Source: Pectobacterium polonicum (lineage in GTDB: Bacteria; Pseudomonadota; Gammaproteobacteria; Enterobacterales; Enterobacteriaceae). Taken from it: DNA of 64,000 nucleotides. The stretch covers positions 1 to 64,000 of the forward strand of contig NZ_RJTN01000020.1 in the NCBI RefSeq assembly GCF_005497185.1. Direction: 5' to 3'. A program made the position numbers and the translations under genes. Shown piece by piece: positions 26,775-33,689 of this stretch. Every line of letters starts with the position of its first letter. Within the stretch, counting starts at the first letter, position 1. The notes under the pieces were generated by a model. That model was not told the DNA's origin. It worked only from the letters and a program-made list of their open reading frames with translations, and did no database searches.

Positions 26775-26835
26775 AGTTACCTCGTAACCCTATTCAGCGT
26801 TATCACAGGCACTCAGTGAATGCCTGCTGGAGTGT

Positions 26836-27294
26836 CTATCGCCTCACTTCCCACAATTGCCGAGCAACCCCGCCATTTCCTACAGGGTCACGGCCTTCAC
26901 GCCGTTTAACGCTGGATTCTAACCAACTTCCGCGGGCTGGGATGTTTTTAATCATAACGAAACCTGCCGCACGAAGTGATGCGCCTGATTCGTCAGCCTG
27001 TGTGTACGTGATAATCCGGCAATATCCCATTCCCCACGCAGCCCGCCGAACAGCACCGTATAGCATGCTGTTAGCGTTTCGCGTTCCATCCGTGCATGTC
27101 CTGTTGACCTCCAGTGTTAACCCATCATCAAAATGCCGAGCCACTGGACGACCGGCCATCGCCACGCCCACCAGATTTCCAGTTGAGTCACGCAGTCCGA
27201 TACTGAACTTATGGCCTACTGGCGCTTTGTTGTGCCGATGTAGTTTCCTGACGAAATCACACGCATCACGGAATGAGACGGGGATAATGTTCAC
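26836..27294 (-). CDS. XF1762-like / GNAT-fold phage protein
   Basis: 152 residues. It matches my memory of the XF1762 family (FVRKLHRHNKAPVGHKFSIG, VGVAMAGRPVARHFDDGLTL, LRAAGFVMIKNIPARGSW), a small acyltransferase-like fold common after phage lysis genes. No substrate is known. A short gap separates it from the spanin gene. Confidence 0.75.
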   Translation of the reverse strand: MNIIPVSFRDACDFVRKLHRHNKAPVGHKFSIGLRDSTGNLVGVAMAGRPVARHFDDGLTLEVNRTCTDGTRNANSMLYGAVRRAAWGMGYCRIITYTQADESGASLRAAGFVMIKNIPARGSWLESSVKRREGRDPVGNGGVARQLWEVRR

Positions 27295-27312
27295 TTGTGC
27301 TACCTCATTCCG

Positions 27313-27837
27313 TTATCTGCGTTCAGCTTCGCGTATTCCTGATAGTTGGCTATTAGCCTGGTCAATCACTGTCAGCAGCGGGTCAATCCAGTACACAGCC
27401 TGCCCATACGTCAGTCGGCAGGTGGTGGCAGCGGTACCAGAACCGGTTGTGTCAGTTCCGTTGGCAATGGCACGCATTGCGCTGGCACGTAGATGGTGCG
27501 TGTAGTCGAGCAGCCGATCAGCAACATCATCAGGGACGCACTTACCACTAACTGGGTCACGTTTAATAATTGTCCGGTAAATAACCTGCTTTTCATCTGA
27601 CTGCCCTTTGATGTTGATGGCGTACTGATTCGCGTTGCGTGCTATCTCGTTGTAGTGATGAAAATCAAACGACTGACGCGCAATGATGTCCTGCTGGCTG
27701 GCGCTGATATCATCAGACTGTTTTCGCCCAATTTCGGCAGCATCAGCATCCCAACGCAGCCCCTGAACGCACCAACCAATTGCTATCCCAGCCACCAGCG
27801 AAACCGCAGCAATGATTACTGTAGCCCTGATAGACAT
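27313..27837 (-). CDS. Rz-like inner membrane spanin
   Basis: 174 residues. One N-terminal membrane segment (ATVIIAAVSLVAGIAIGWCV, residues ~5-24) is followed by a periplasmic region, as in i-spanins. It contains the complete Rz1-type gene in another frame, a hallmark of spanin pairs. It overlaps the endolysin by 22 nt. Together with Rz1 it fuses inner and outer membranes at lysis. Confidence 0.85.
   Translation of the reverse strand: MSIRATVIIAAVSLVAGIAIGWCVQGLRWDADAAEIGRKQSDDISASQQDIIARQSFDFHHYNEIARNANQYAINIKGQSDEKQVIYRTIIKRDPVSGKCVPDDVADRLLDYTHHLRASAMRAIANGTDTTGSGTAATTCRLTYGQAVYWIDPLLTVIDQANSQLSGIREAERR
27411..27596 (-). CDS. Rz1-like outer membrane spanin lipoprotein
   Basis: 61 residues nested in the Rz-like gene in a different frame. 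It has a lipobox (LLIGCS, Cys at ~29) and a proline-rich mature part (PLPTELTQPVLVPLPPPAD). This is the usual o-spanin design. Confidence 0.85.
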   Translation of the reverse strand: MKSRLFTGQLLNVTQLVVSASLMMLLIGCSTTRTIYVPAQCVPLPTELTQPVLVPLPPPAD

Positions 27838-28295
27838 AACTCACGCTCCACCGCCCTACGGTCAGTTAATCCGCGCCAGACCTTACCGCCTGCTTTATCC
27901 CAGCGCTTTAGCTCGTCACAGGCTTCTGATGTGTCGCCAGCATTCAGTTTGCGCAGCATCGTTGAGCGATTCAGAGAACCGATACCAACGTTGTACGTGA
28001 AGGAGATTAGCGCAGCTTTGCGCATGTCGGTCATCGGAACCTTGACGGCCTTCTCTACAGCGGCAGCAGCAGGCGCAATATCTTTTGCCAGCAGGTCATT
28101 GCATTCGGACTGCGTGTATTTCTTCGCTGGGATGATGTCGGGGCCAGTGTGTCCGTAACAAACAGTGAGCACGCCAGCTACATCACGGTACGGCGTATAA
28201 CGAACGCCCTCATGCCACTGAATAAGCACTGTAGCGATGGTAATAGCACCACCTGCGACAGCGCCAGCAATCTTTTTGCGCAGCGACGGGTTCAC
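27816..28295 (-). CDS. SAR endolysin, GH24 lysozyme (R21-like)
   Basis: 159 residues. The GTG start at 28295 overlaps the holin stop (GTGA). The N-terminus (KKIAGAVAGGAITIATVLIQ, residues ~7-26) is a weakly hydrophobic Gly/Ala-rich signal-anchor-release segment. The catalytic triad spacing E29-D38-T44 equals that of phage 21 endolysin. It cleaves peptidoglycan glycan strands. Confidence 0.93.
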   Translation of the reverse strand: MNPSLRKKIAGAVAGGAITIATVLIQWHEGVRYTPYRDVAGVLTVCYGHTGPDIIPAKKYTQSECNDLLAKDIAPAAAAVEKAVKVPMTDMRKAALISFTYNVGIGSLNRSTMLRKLNAGDTSEACDELKRWDKAGGKVWRGLTDRRAVERELCLSGLQ

Positions 28296-28477
28296 TTTGA
28301 TGTCTCCGCGCTACGCTGAAATTCCTTGCGTCTGTAGTACCAGTTCACACCGAATGTTCCGAGTGTGCAGATGATGCCCACAATTAACGCCCAATCATTG
28401 AGTGACAGAGCACCCAGCATTGCAGTAAACGAACCCCAGCCAATGGCGGTGCCGCTTGAATATTTGTCCATTCTCAT
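28292..28477 (-). CDS. Holin (phage 21 S-like, two-TM pinholin type)
   Basis: 61 residues from ATG 28477 (MRMDKYSSGTAIGWGSFTAM), with GGAGGTGA upstream. A second Met at codon 3 gives the dual-start M-x-M pattern seen in S21-type holin/antiholin pairs. Two membrane segments (~10-27 and ~32-50) and a charged C-terminus (YYRRKEFQRSAETSK) follow. Pinholins pair with SAR endolysins such as the next gene. Confidence 0.85.
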   Translation of the reverse strand: MRMDKYSSGTAIGWGSFTAMLGALSLNDWALIVGIICTLGTFGVNWYYRRKEFQRSAETSK

Positions 28478-28536
28478 AGCCTCACCTCCCCATCGGGGCT
28501 GGCGCTGTGTGTGATTGAAAAATGTGAAAATAAATG

Positions 28537-28565
28537 TTGTCATATAGTCATTTTTTGACTATATT
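28537..28565 (+). promoter_or_regulatory. Strong promoter of acr-aca-like cargo operon
   Basis: TTGTCA, 17-nt spacer, TATATT. It faces away from the lysis genes and drives the genes at 28,598-29,713. The whole spacer is filled by a palindrome (see operator). Confidence 0.8.
28542..28564. promoter_or_regulatory. Operator: perfect 9-bp inverted repeat between -35 and -10
   Basis: ATATAGTCA (28542-28550), 5 T, TGACTATAT (28556-28564). The palindrome spans from the last base of -35 into -10, so a bound dimer would block polymerase. The likely ligand is the 60-residue HTH protein at the operon's end. Confidence 0.75.
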
Positions 28566-28597
28566 ATTTATATCGAAACGAGATTGAGGGATTCAAA

Positions 28598-29086
28598 ATG
28601 ACGAGCATTAAAACTATTGAATACAAAGGCAACACGCTGACATTGCAGAAAGATCGCGACGCTGACTGCATCAGTTATGAGATTTTACTACGCGACCCAG
28701 TCAAACACTGGGTAGGACGAGATGTTCAGATTTTAACTATTGATTCATCGACCAGTGTTGATGTCTTCTATAAGAAATTCAGCGACTCAGAACTTGCATC
28801 TATGATGCAGAGGGAATACGACGACTGCTTTCCTCTTCAAGTCACCGCAACATTAGAAAGCGTTATTGAAGCTGGCGACATTAACACAAAATGGTTTGTG
28901 GTAAATGATGAAACTGGTGCGTTATCTGGTAAATACGGTAGCGTTTACACAGAAAGTGGCTGGTACATTTGTAATGAATCAGGTGAAAAAATTGAAAATA
29001 AACTCACTGAAAACCAAATCAGCTCAATCAGGGTAGCAATGGATAGAGGTGATACAGCAACCTATTCGTGGGAATTCGATGACTGA
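28598..29086 (+). CDS. Unknown cargo protein, candidate anti-CRISPR
   Basis: 162 residues, GAGGG 7 nt before ATG. Acidic and soluble (many D and E; start MTSIKTIEYKGNTLTLQKDR, end VAMDRGDTATYSWEFDD). I recognise no domain. The N-terminal half reads like a beta-rich fold (DCISYEILLRDPVKHWVGRD), and the middle has a repeated aromatic pattern (TKWFVVNDETGALSGKYGSV). It is the first gene of an operon in which a small HTH gene comes last, an arrangement known for anti-CRISPR genes. Acr proteins are small, acidic and without shared motifs, which fits, but function is inference. Confidence 0.7.
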   Translation: MTSIKTIEYKGNTLTLQKDRDADCISYEILLRDPVKHWVGRDVQILTIDSSTSVDVFYKKFSDSELASMMQREYDDCFPLQVTATLESVIEAGDINTKWFVVNDETGALSGKYGSVYTESGWYICNESGEKIENKLTENQISSIRVAMDRGDTATYSWEFDD

Positions 29087-29097
29087 GGAGTATGTAA

Positions 29098-29448
29098 ATG
29101 TTTAGTGAAATAAAATTCTCGTCACTATCAGACCATGCGTTGGCTGAGCTAATCAAAATGGCAATGGAAGAATTTCAGCAACGCCTGATTAAGCCAGGCG
29201 TTAACACTATAAAAACTGTAGACGTTGAACCCGTTGTACTGTACGCCCCTAGTGACAACGAAATGGTATTCATAAACAACTGCCTAAAAAAACGACGCGC
29301 TGGGGAGTACATTCACGCCAGCATGAAGGATAAATATCGAGATCTGACACGAAAATATCCGCAGTGGTTTTCAGTGAAGGCATACCCTGACGACTTGCGG
29401 GGTAGCGTTTCAAAACACTACGTCGATTACTTCACAAAGAAAGAGTAG
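29098..29448 (+). CDS. Unknown cargo protein, second candidate anti-CRISPR
   Basis: 116 residues, GGAG 7 nt before ATG, 11 nt after the previous stop. The N-terminal helix (SDHALAELIKMAMEEFQQRL) is followed by a short beta region and a basic C-terminal half (NNCLKKRRAGEYIHASMKDK, YRDLTRKYPQWFSVKAYP). The basic end could bind nucleic acid. No family recognised. Co-transcribed with the first cargo gene. Confidence 0.65.
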   Translation: MFSEIKFSSLSDHALAELIKMAMEEFQQRLIKPGVNTIKTVDVEPVVLYAPSDNEMVFINNCLKKRRAGEYIHASMKDKYRDLTRKYPQWFSVKAYPDDLRGSVSKHYVDYFTKKE

Positions 29449-29462
29449 GTCGTCAAGTGCCT

Positions 29463-29540
29463 ATGAACGAAAAAAAGAACGGAAAGCTGCGTATCAAAAC
29501 TAAAACCCGACAGCAGGGGAAGAAAAAAGAATGCAACTAA
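29463..29540 (+). CDS. Possible 25-residue basic peptide
   Basis: ATG 29463 to TAA 29540, 25 residues, 10 of them Lys or Arg (MNEKKNGKLRIKTKTRQQGK start). It overlaps the HTH gene start by 10 nt and could couple its translation. The ribosome site is weak, so it may be only a leader. Confidence 0.3.
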   Translation: MNEKKNGKLRIKTKTRQQGKKKECN

Positions 29541-29713
29541 CTCAATTCATCAACAAAAACTTCAACGGCAATAAAGCCGCATTCGCTCGGCACATGGGCG
29601 TTGATGCTCAGGCCGTTAACAAATGGATAAAATCAGAGTGGTTTGTCAGCACTACTGATGACAATAAAATCTATCTCAGCTCTGTGCGTCGAGAAATTCC
29701 GCCGATTGCATAA
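29531..29713 (+). CDS. Small HTH regulator, Aca-like (anti-CRISPR associated)
   Basis: 60 residues, almost wholly one helix-turn-helix domain: LTQFINKNFNGNKAAFARHM, GVDAQAVNKWIKSEW. The ending is DDNKIYLSSVRREIPPIA. Size and build match the short Aca autorepressors (60-80 residues; I recall Aca5 as a 60-residue example from Pectobacterium) and also general Cro/YdaS-type proteins. As the last gene of the operon it probably binds the palindrome at 28,542 to repress it. Homology to a named Aca needs a search. Confidence 0.7.
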   Translation: MQLTQFINKNFNGNKAAFARHMGVDAQAVNKWIKSEWFVSTTDDNKIYLSSVRREIPPIA

Positions 29714-29743
29714 ACAAAAGCCCCAGCGGTTAGGCTAGGGCTT
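29712..29743 (-). terminator. tR'-like terminator downstream of late promoter
   Basis: The minus strand reads AAGCCCTAGC, loop, GCTGGGGCTT, then TTGTTT (one mismatch in the stem). It lies about 50 nt after the late promoter start, where Q acts in lambdoid phages. It also marks the plus-strand operon end, since the HTH gene's TAA touches it. Confidence 0.65.
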
Positions 29744-29797
29744 GAATGGGTACTTGGAGTGGTAATCAACAAGCGGTAATATCGTATTGTTAGGTCA

Positions 29798-29826
29798 AAT
29801 TTACCCAATGTTATTCAACTTGTCAA
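29798..29826 (-). promoter_or_regulatory. Late promoter pR'
   Basis: TTGACA, 17-nt spacer, TAAATT on the minus strand, 43 nt after the Q stop. It is a consensus -35 promoter followed by a nearby terminator, the classical Q-dependent late unit. All lysis and structural genes lie downstream. Confidence 0.8.
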
Positions 29827-29868
29827 TACATTGCTTTTAAAATGGTGCCATCCGTGGCAATCGTGCGT

Positions 29869-30684
29869 CTATCGTGTAACTTTAGCCAATTCGTTATCGG
29901 CAATTGACTCCTCTTTGTGGCATTGCACCACCATAGCGTCATACAGCGGCTTTATCGTGCGTGACCACGTGGGTTGGGTCAGATCAGGAATGAATGCGCT
30001 CACAGCCCTATACGCGGCGCTGGCTGGCATTCTTGAATAGCCAGCGCCGCCACATCGACCGCACCCTTTTTCGACTAGCTTACCGTGCAGTCTGGTTTTT
30101 TCAATATCCATTGCTCGCCCCGATCCGTTGCAGTCCCTACAGGCAACGCTTACCCACCCCTTGCCGTTGCATTTTTTACACATAACATGATCCACCTCTT
30201 CGATTTCTCGCTCCCGATGAAAATCAGATGGACTCTGCCCGAGGTCTTTTGCCCACTGCGGAAGACGCATTAAATAATGCGATTTAACCGCCTTCCCTTT
30301 TTGTGGAATTAACCGCTTTCCGGCGCACTTTGGGCATTCTTTTTTCTCCGCTGCGCTTCGGCAATAATCAGCATACGCAAACGTTGCGAGCACTTGCACA
30401 ACCCTCCGCTTAATATTCCCTTCAAGCTTTGCTACGCCGCGATATTTCCCCGATACGCGGATAGCAAATTGAGTGAGAAGCTCGATAGCACGTTGTTTAT
30501 CGGTCTGGCTGAGATCATGTTTTCCGCAGAAAGCAGCCATTCCGAACCCTGCCTGTGATTGCGCCATCCCCATGGCTGCCATCACATCAGTACCCGTTAA
30601 AGAATCCCCACCAGTAGCCCGAGGTGAATCACTCATCGTCGGGCTTTTTGGCGAATGGAATTTGGCTACGCTTTCGAGTCTCAC
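29869..30684 (-). CDS. Q: Late antiterminator Q
   Basis: 271 residues, GTG start at 30684 with GGAGGAAAC upstream, overlapping the previous stop (GTGA). It carries the Cys-rich zinc region of lambda-type Q (KKECPKCAGKRLIPQKG, MCKKCNGKGWVSVACRDCNG, CGRCGGAGYSRMPAS). It loads on polymerase at pR' to pass the terminator at 29,712 and the hairpins inside the late operon. Confidence 0.85.
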   Translation of the reverse strand: MRLESVAKFHSPKSPTMSDSPRATGGDSLTGTDVMAAMGMAQSQAGFGMAAFCGKHDLSQTDKQRAIELLTQFAIRVSGKYRGVAKLEGNIKRRVVQVLATFAYADYCRSAAEKKECPKCAGKRLIPQKGKAVKSHYLMRLPQWAKDLGQSPSDFHREREIEEVDHVMCKKCNGKGWVSVACRDCNGSGRAMDIEKTRLHGKLVEKGCGRCGGAGYSRMPASAAYRAVSAFIPDLTQPTWSRTIKPLYDAMVVQCHKEESIADNELAKVTR

Positions 30685-30791
30685 AGTTGTTTCCTCCGTT
30701 CTGGATAGGCATCCCAGCTCTGATAATGCGCTGGCTGGACTTGAGGGGTGATGGGGGTAAATAGGTTGAGGATGTAGGTCAGGATTTTCAT
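30681..30791 (-). CDS. Small protein between NinG and Q
   Basis: 36 residues from ATG 30791, overlapping the NinG stop (ATGA) and ending in TGA inside Q's GTGA. Sequence MKILTYILNLFTPITPQVQP, then AHYQSWDAYPERRKQL. Both overlaps show translational coupling. I see it as a real member of the nin-type block of unknown function. Confidence 0.6.
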   Translation of the reverse strand: MKILTYILNLFTPITPQVQPAHYQSWDAYPERRKQL

Positions 30792-31414
30792 GCTGCTATC
30801 TCCATCTGACGCTTGCGCAATTTCTCGTAATGCCTAGCCCGTCGCGTGAATATGCCTTTCACTCGCCTGAGATAGTCGATGTCGAATTTGCGCGATGTGT
30901 TGTCATGCTCCAGTCGCTCTACGCAATGAAGTCCAATTTTTTCGATGAGATTTATTCGATAGGGAATCAGGTTCCCTGACAGGTCGCGGTTGCAGTGAAC
31001 GCAACCAGCATGATTATTGAAAATGTTGAACCTTAAATGTGGTGCTGAGCCTCTTGACCGATAATGACTTGCGTCTACTGCCCCACCCCGAACGCCGTAA
31101 TTGAGAGGTTTACCGCACGCGATACAGGGCTTCCCGTAATCACGCCAAAATATGAACCGGTTCACAGCGGCTTGCGCCTCTTTGTTCCAGTCTGATTTCG
31201 TCTTGAGAGATTCTCTGCGGCGCTTTAAGTCGTCACGCTGTGACTTTGCTTGCCTCCATGCTTCGCGTTCAGACTTGCGCTTCTCTTGTTGCTCTGCGTA
31301 GGTCATTGCGCATTTGATGGAGTAACAGACTTTTTGAGTGGTAGAGCGAGGGGTGTATTCAGCGTCGCATATCGGGCAGGTCTTAGGCTTCGGCGGCTTG
31401 TGCCGTTCAGCCAT
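30788..31414 (-). CDS. ninG: NinG recombination protein (Rap)
   Basis: 208 residues from ATG 31414 (MAERHKPPKPKTCPICD). N-terminal zinc cluster (CPICD...VCYSIKC), charged helix (EKRKSEREAWRQAKSQRDDL), and the nuclease-like part with PCIACGKPL, DASHYRSRGSAPHLRFN and CVHCNRDLSGNLIPYR. It is the lambda Rap/NinG junction-specific nuclease family. A longer start at 31501 has no support. Confidence 0.9.
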   Translation of the reverse strand: MAERHKPPKPKTCPICDAEYTPRSTTQKVCYSIKCAMTYAEQQEKRKSEREAWRQAKSQRDDLKRRRESLKTKSDWNKEAQAAVNRFIFWRDYGKPCIACGKPLNYGVRGGAVDASHYRSRGSAPHLRFNIFNNHAGCVHCNRDLSGNLIPYRINLIEKIGLHCVERLEHDNTSRKFDIDYLRRVKGIFTRRARHYEKLRKRQMEIAA

Positions 31415-31586
31415 CGCTTTTCTCCTGTTCCAGTAGTTCCCCTGCGCATTCATCACAAACGTGAGTTTCGAACGGATGCAAATCAGCATTGCAATTAGCA
31501 CAGAGTGATTGACCCTCGTAGCCGACTACGCATGAGCGCTGAATGCATGATTTTTGATATGCAGATATTTCGTTCTGAGTTAGCAC
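31407..31586 (-). CDS. Small Cys-rich zinc-ribbon phage protein
   Basis: 59 residues with a GTG start at 31586 that shares its first base with the methyltransferase stop (TAGTG); GGAGG is 8 nt upstream. Two Cys pairs near the C-terminus (LCANCNADLHPF...VCDECAGELL) form a likely zinc ribbon. Role unknown. Confidence 0.65.
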   Translation of the reverse strand: MLTQNEISAYQKSCIQRSCVVGYEGQSLCANCNADLHPFETHVCDECAGELLEQEKSDG

Positions 31587-32113
31587 TATGCAGCCCTCCG
31601 TATTCCCTGACCGATATTCATTAGCAGCGGTTTTGAAACGGTGGTGATTATCCGGCGCGGAGTGGTGAACGGGCGCCAAATCAGGAGCATTGAGCCTTTG
31701 CTATTGCCTTTTTTCTCCATCCCCGTAGATGGCTCTACGAAATTAACTCTCCCGTCAGTAATGACCCTCACCTCATCAACTGAATTCAGCGCGAGCGAGA
31801 ACCAGCCGACTGACATGTCTTCGGGTATTAGCATCACTACAGTTCGGTTTTGTTTGCGATATTGCTCCGCCGATTTCTCAATCCATGGAGTGATTTTGCT
31901 GTACGGCGGGTTACACCAGATCGCACCGTGGCTAAACCAGTCAACATTGAGCGCATCGTCAGACTCAGTGAGATAATGCGCGCACAGTGCATTTTTATCA
32001 CTAGCAGCAACGTCGAGGTAAAATCCAAATTCAATATCGAGGGCGTCGAATAACCACAGCGGTGTTTGCCAGCGATCCTTATCATCTGCTGATGTGTTTG
32101 ATTTGAGTGTCAT
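31586..32113 (-). CDS. Phage N6-adenine DNA methyltransferase (Dam-like)
   Basis: 175 residues. The family is the short phage Dam type (RWQTPLWLFDALDIEFGFYL, DVAASDKNALCAHYLTESDD). The catalytic motif IV is NPPY at 68-71 (WCNPPYSK). It may methylate GATC or a related site to protect phage DNA from restriction or alter regulation. The start overlaps the upstream stop (ATGA). Confidence 0.88.
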   Translation of the reverse strand: MTLKSNTSADDKDRWQTPLWLFDALDIEFGFYLDVAASDKNALCAHYLTESDDALNVDWFSHGAIWCNPPYSKITPWIEKSAEQYRKQNRTVVMLIPEDMSVGWFSLALNSVDEVRVITDGRVNFVEPSTGMEKKGNSKGSMLLIWRPFTTPRRIITTVSKPLLMNIGQGIRRAA

Positions 32114-32433
32114 CCCCGCACCCCGCTCAGTAGCTGATCGAATCGAGCCGCCGAATTGGATGGGGTGGACTTCCTACGCTGGCGCGGCGTGCTGTCTTTC
32201 CTGCCCAGCGGGCGGCCCAACTTGATGTCGGTTTTCAAGTCACCGCACGCCACATACAGATAGCTGCCGCGATTTCCTGATCGAGTTAGTTCACCGCGAT
32301 TCAACATGTCATGTACTGCGCATGAGATATTTCCCCTTGCACATCCAGACAATTCGCAATGAACTCGTATTTCTGGAAATGTCGCTCTGTCGTGAGTTTT
32401 GAAATACTCACTGATTATTTTTCGTGTGCTCAT
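32110..32433 (-). CDS. Winged-helix-like phage protein
   Basis: 107 residues. The first ~60 residues (RKIISEYFKTHDRATFPEIR, GNISCAVHDMLNRGELTRSG, SYLYVA) read as a winged helix; the rest is basic and flexible (GRKDSTPRQRRKSTPSNSAA). A DNA-binding nin-block protein is likely; its target is unknown. Confidence 0.6.
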   Translation of the reverse strand: MSTRKIISEYFKTHDRATFPEIRVHCELSGCARGNISCAVHDMLNRGELTRSGNRGSYLYVACGDLKTDIKLGRPLGRKDSTPRQRRKSTPSNSAARFDQLLSGVRG

Positions 32434-32439
32434 AAAACC

Positions 32440-32889
32440 TCAGAAGAAATTCCGTAGTTGATTGAGAATGTTTTCGTCTTTCGTCCCGACGAAAACGTGC
32501 TTGATAGCGGCGTTGATTAATGCGGAATAACAGCGTTCGAACTCGTCTGGTTCCATGTTCGCGTACGCCAGGCTCTTGGCTTCCGTTCTGACATCACCAT
32601 TCAGCCGTACCGTTTGCTCATAGAACCCGGCAAGTATCGTCAGGTCTTTGCGGAAGCGGTTAAACTGGCTGTATTCATCCATGTGCTCAAGGCCCGCCCT
32701 ATCCGCTGCCCAGTGCTGGAAGCAGAAGTTGAAAAAGGCAAAGGCTTTGCGGTGAAATGCTGGATTGCGGGTTAACTTGATTTCGGCGCTGTACATCTCG
32801 CCATTTTTGAACTTTGTCAGACGGGGTAAATCATGTTCGAACGCTGGACAGAAAACGCCACCGGCATTTTTGACCATTTCGATTTGCAA
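32440..32889 (-). CDS. DUF1367 phage protein
   Basis: 149 residues. DUF1367 signature: KNGEMYSAEIKLTRNPAFHR, KAFAFFNFCFQHWAADR. The family is frequent in the nin region of lambdoid phages, with unknown function (a possible NinB replacement). Confidence 0.8.
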   Translation of the reverse strand: MQIEMVKNAGGVFCPAFEHDLPRLTKFKNGEMYSAEIKLTRNPAFHRKAFAFFNFCFQHWAADRAGLEHMDEYSQFNRFRKDLTILAGFYEQTVRLNGDVRTEAKSLAYANMEPDEFERCYSALINAAIKHVFVGTKDENILNQLRNFF

Positions 32890-32892
32890 TAA

Positions 32893-33054
32893 TCAATCCT
32901 CGATATTTTCGTTATTAATCCAGCGTTGCAGCACGACTATCAGTTGCTGCGCCTGTTCTGTATCAACAGCCAGTCCGTCTTCTCCGATAGACAGCACTTC
33001 GCCTAAATCTTCGACTACCAAGCCATAGCAATTTTCGTTCTCTGGAATAATCAT
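32893..33054 (-). CDS. Small acidic phage protein
   Basis: 53 residues from ATG 33054, with CCGGAGGATGT upstream. Sequence MIIPENENCYGLVVEDLGEV, LSIGEDGLAVDTEQAQQLIV. Strongly acidic and soluble. Its start overlaps the stop of the 24-residue frame (TAATG). Function unknown. Confidence 0.65.
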   Translation of the reverse strand: MIIPENENCYGLVVEDLGEVLSIGEDGLAVDTEQAQQLIVVLQRWINNENIED

Positions 33055-33128
33055 TACATCCTCCGGGCAAAAATAAGGCCCGCGATTATTAGCGAGCCTA
33101 GTAGTTCAGATAAATATGGGTAAATCAT
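33054..33128 (-). CDS. Possible 24-residue membrane peptide
   Basis: ATG 33128 to TAA 33054, with a single hydrophobic helix (YLSELLGSLIIAGLIFARRM). It sits between two coupled small genes with overlap at its stop. It may be real or only a coupling frame. Confidence 0.4.
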   Translation of the reverse strand: MIYPYLSELLGSLIIAGLIFARRM

Positions 33129-33130
33129 GG

Positions 33131-33277
33131 TTAGTCCTGTGGTGGTGCGGGGAGTGGTTGCCAGCACTGAAAGCTACCAAACGAGAAAAACGACTTGCCG
33201 ATGTGAATCCCGTTCCACGTCAAGCACCCCTGATTCTTATCCGGCATTCTCTCGCTTGTCTTAATCCACTCACTCAT
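33131..33277 (-). CDS. DUF551-like small phage protein
   Basis: 48 residues from ATG 33277 (MSEWIKTSERMPDKNQGCLT, then FGSFQCWQPLPAPPQD). The opening WIxxSERMP and closing WQPLPxPP are the DUF551 pattern. It overlaps the upstream stop (ATGA) and follows GGAGGGCTTGCA. Function unknown. Confidence 0.75.
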   Translation of the reverse strand: MSEWIKTSERMPDKNQGCLTWNGIHIGKSFFSFGSFQCWQPLPAPPQD

Positions 33278-33423
33278 TGCAAGCCCTCCGCTAGTTTAGG
33301 TTCAACTTCCATACCGCTACCGTGGCAGTACGGGCATTCGTCCACGTCATAGCCGCCGCCATTGGGCAGTAATCCGCCAACCAATCCATGCCCATTACAG
33401 CCCGTGCATTTTTGCTCAACCAT
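33274..33423 (-). CDS. Small zinc-ribbon protein (DnaJ-type Cys pairs)
   Basis: 49 residues from ATG 33423: KCTGCNGHGL and CPYCHGSGM are two CxxCxGxG motifs, as in the DnaJ zinc domain and many phage ribbon proteins. It overlaps genes on both sides by a few bases. Confidence 0.7.
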   Translation of the reverse strand: MVEQKCTGCNGHGLVGGLLPNGGGYDVDECPYCHGSGMEVEPKLAEGLQ

Positions 33424-33553
33424 TTTCACTTTCACTCTTCACCCCTTTAACTTTTCTCGCGCACAAACTCGCGCCGCCTATTCCTGTTTGTTTATAGTGA
33501 TTACACTCTTTGCAGGTGCCGTCTGCTCGGCATCCGGGGATTTCGTTAGTCAT
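33416..33553 (-). CDS. Small Cys-containing phage protein
   Basis: 45 residues from ATG 33553 (MTNEIPGCRADGTCKECNHY), with ATG 33562 as alternative. Cys spacing CRADGTCKEC plus a later Cys (SLCARK) may bind metal. It overlaps both neighbours, as is usual in this block. Confidence 0.6.
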   Translation of the reverse strand: MTNEIPGCRADGTCKECNHYKQTGIGGASLCARKVKGVKSESENG

Positions 33554-33689
33554 AGTCACCATTCCACGCTTGAGTTGGCGATAATCCAGCGTCAAAATCT
33601 TCACGCCACTCGTTTTCGTACATCGGAGCGTAATAGCCCTTGGATTGTGCTATTCCGATTAACTCAGCAAACCATTTGTCGAATGTCAC
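33546..33689 (-). CDS. Small phage protein
   Basis: 47 residues with GTG start at 33689 and GAGGTG upstream; the stop of the preceding gene overlaps as GTGA. Sequence TFDKWFAELIGIAQSKGYYA, NEWREDFDAGLSPTQAW. A known type of short nin-region protein (acidic, W-rich), function unknown. Confidence 0.7.
   Translation of the reverse strand: MTFDKWFAELIGIAQSKGYYAPMYENEWREDFDAGLSPTQAWNGDYD

Noticed and set aside
29531..29713. A second Cro for the immunity region
   Set aside because: It lies outside the immunity region, has its own promoter and palindrome, and the lambda-like cro is clearly at 35,938.
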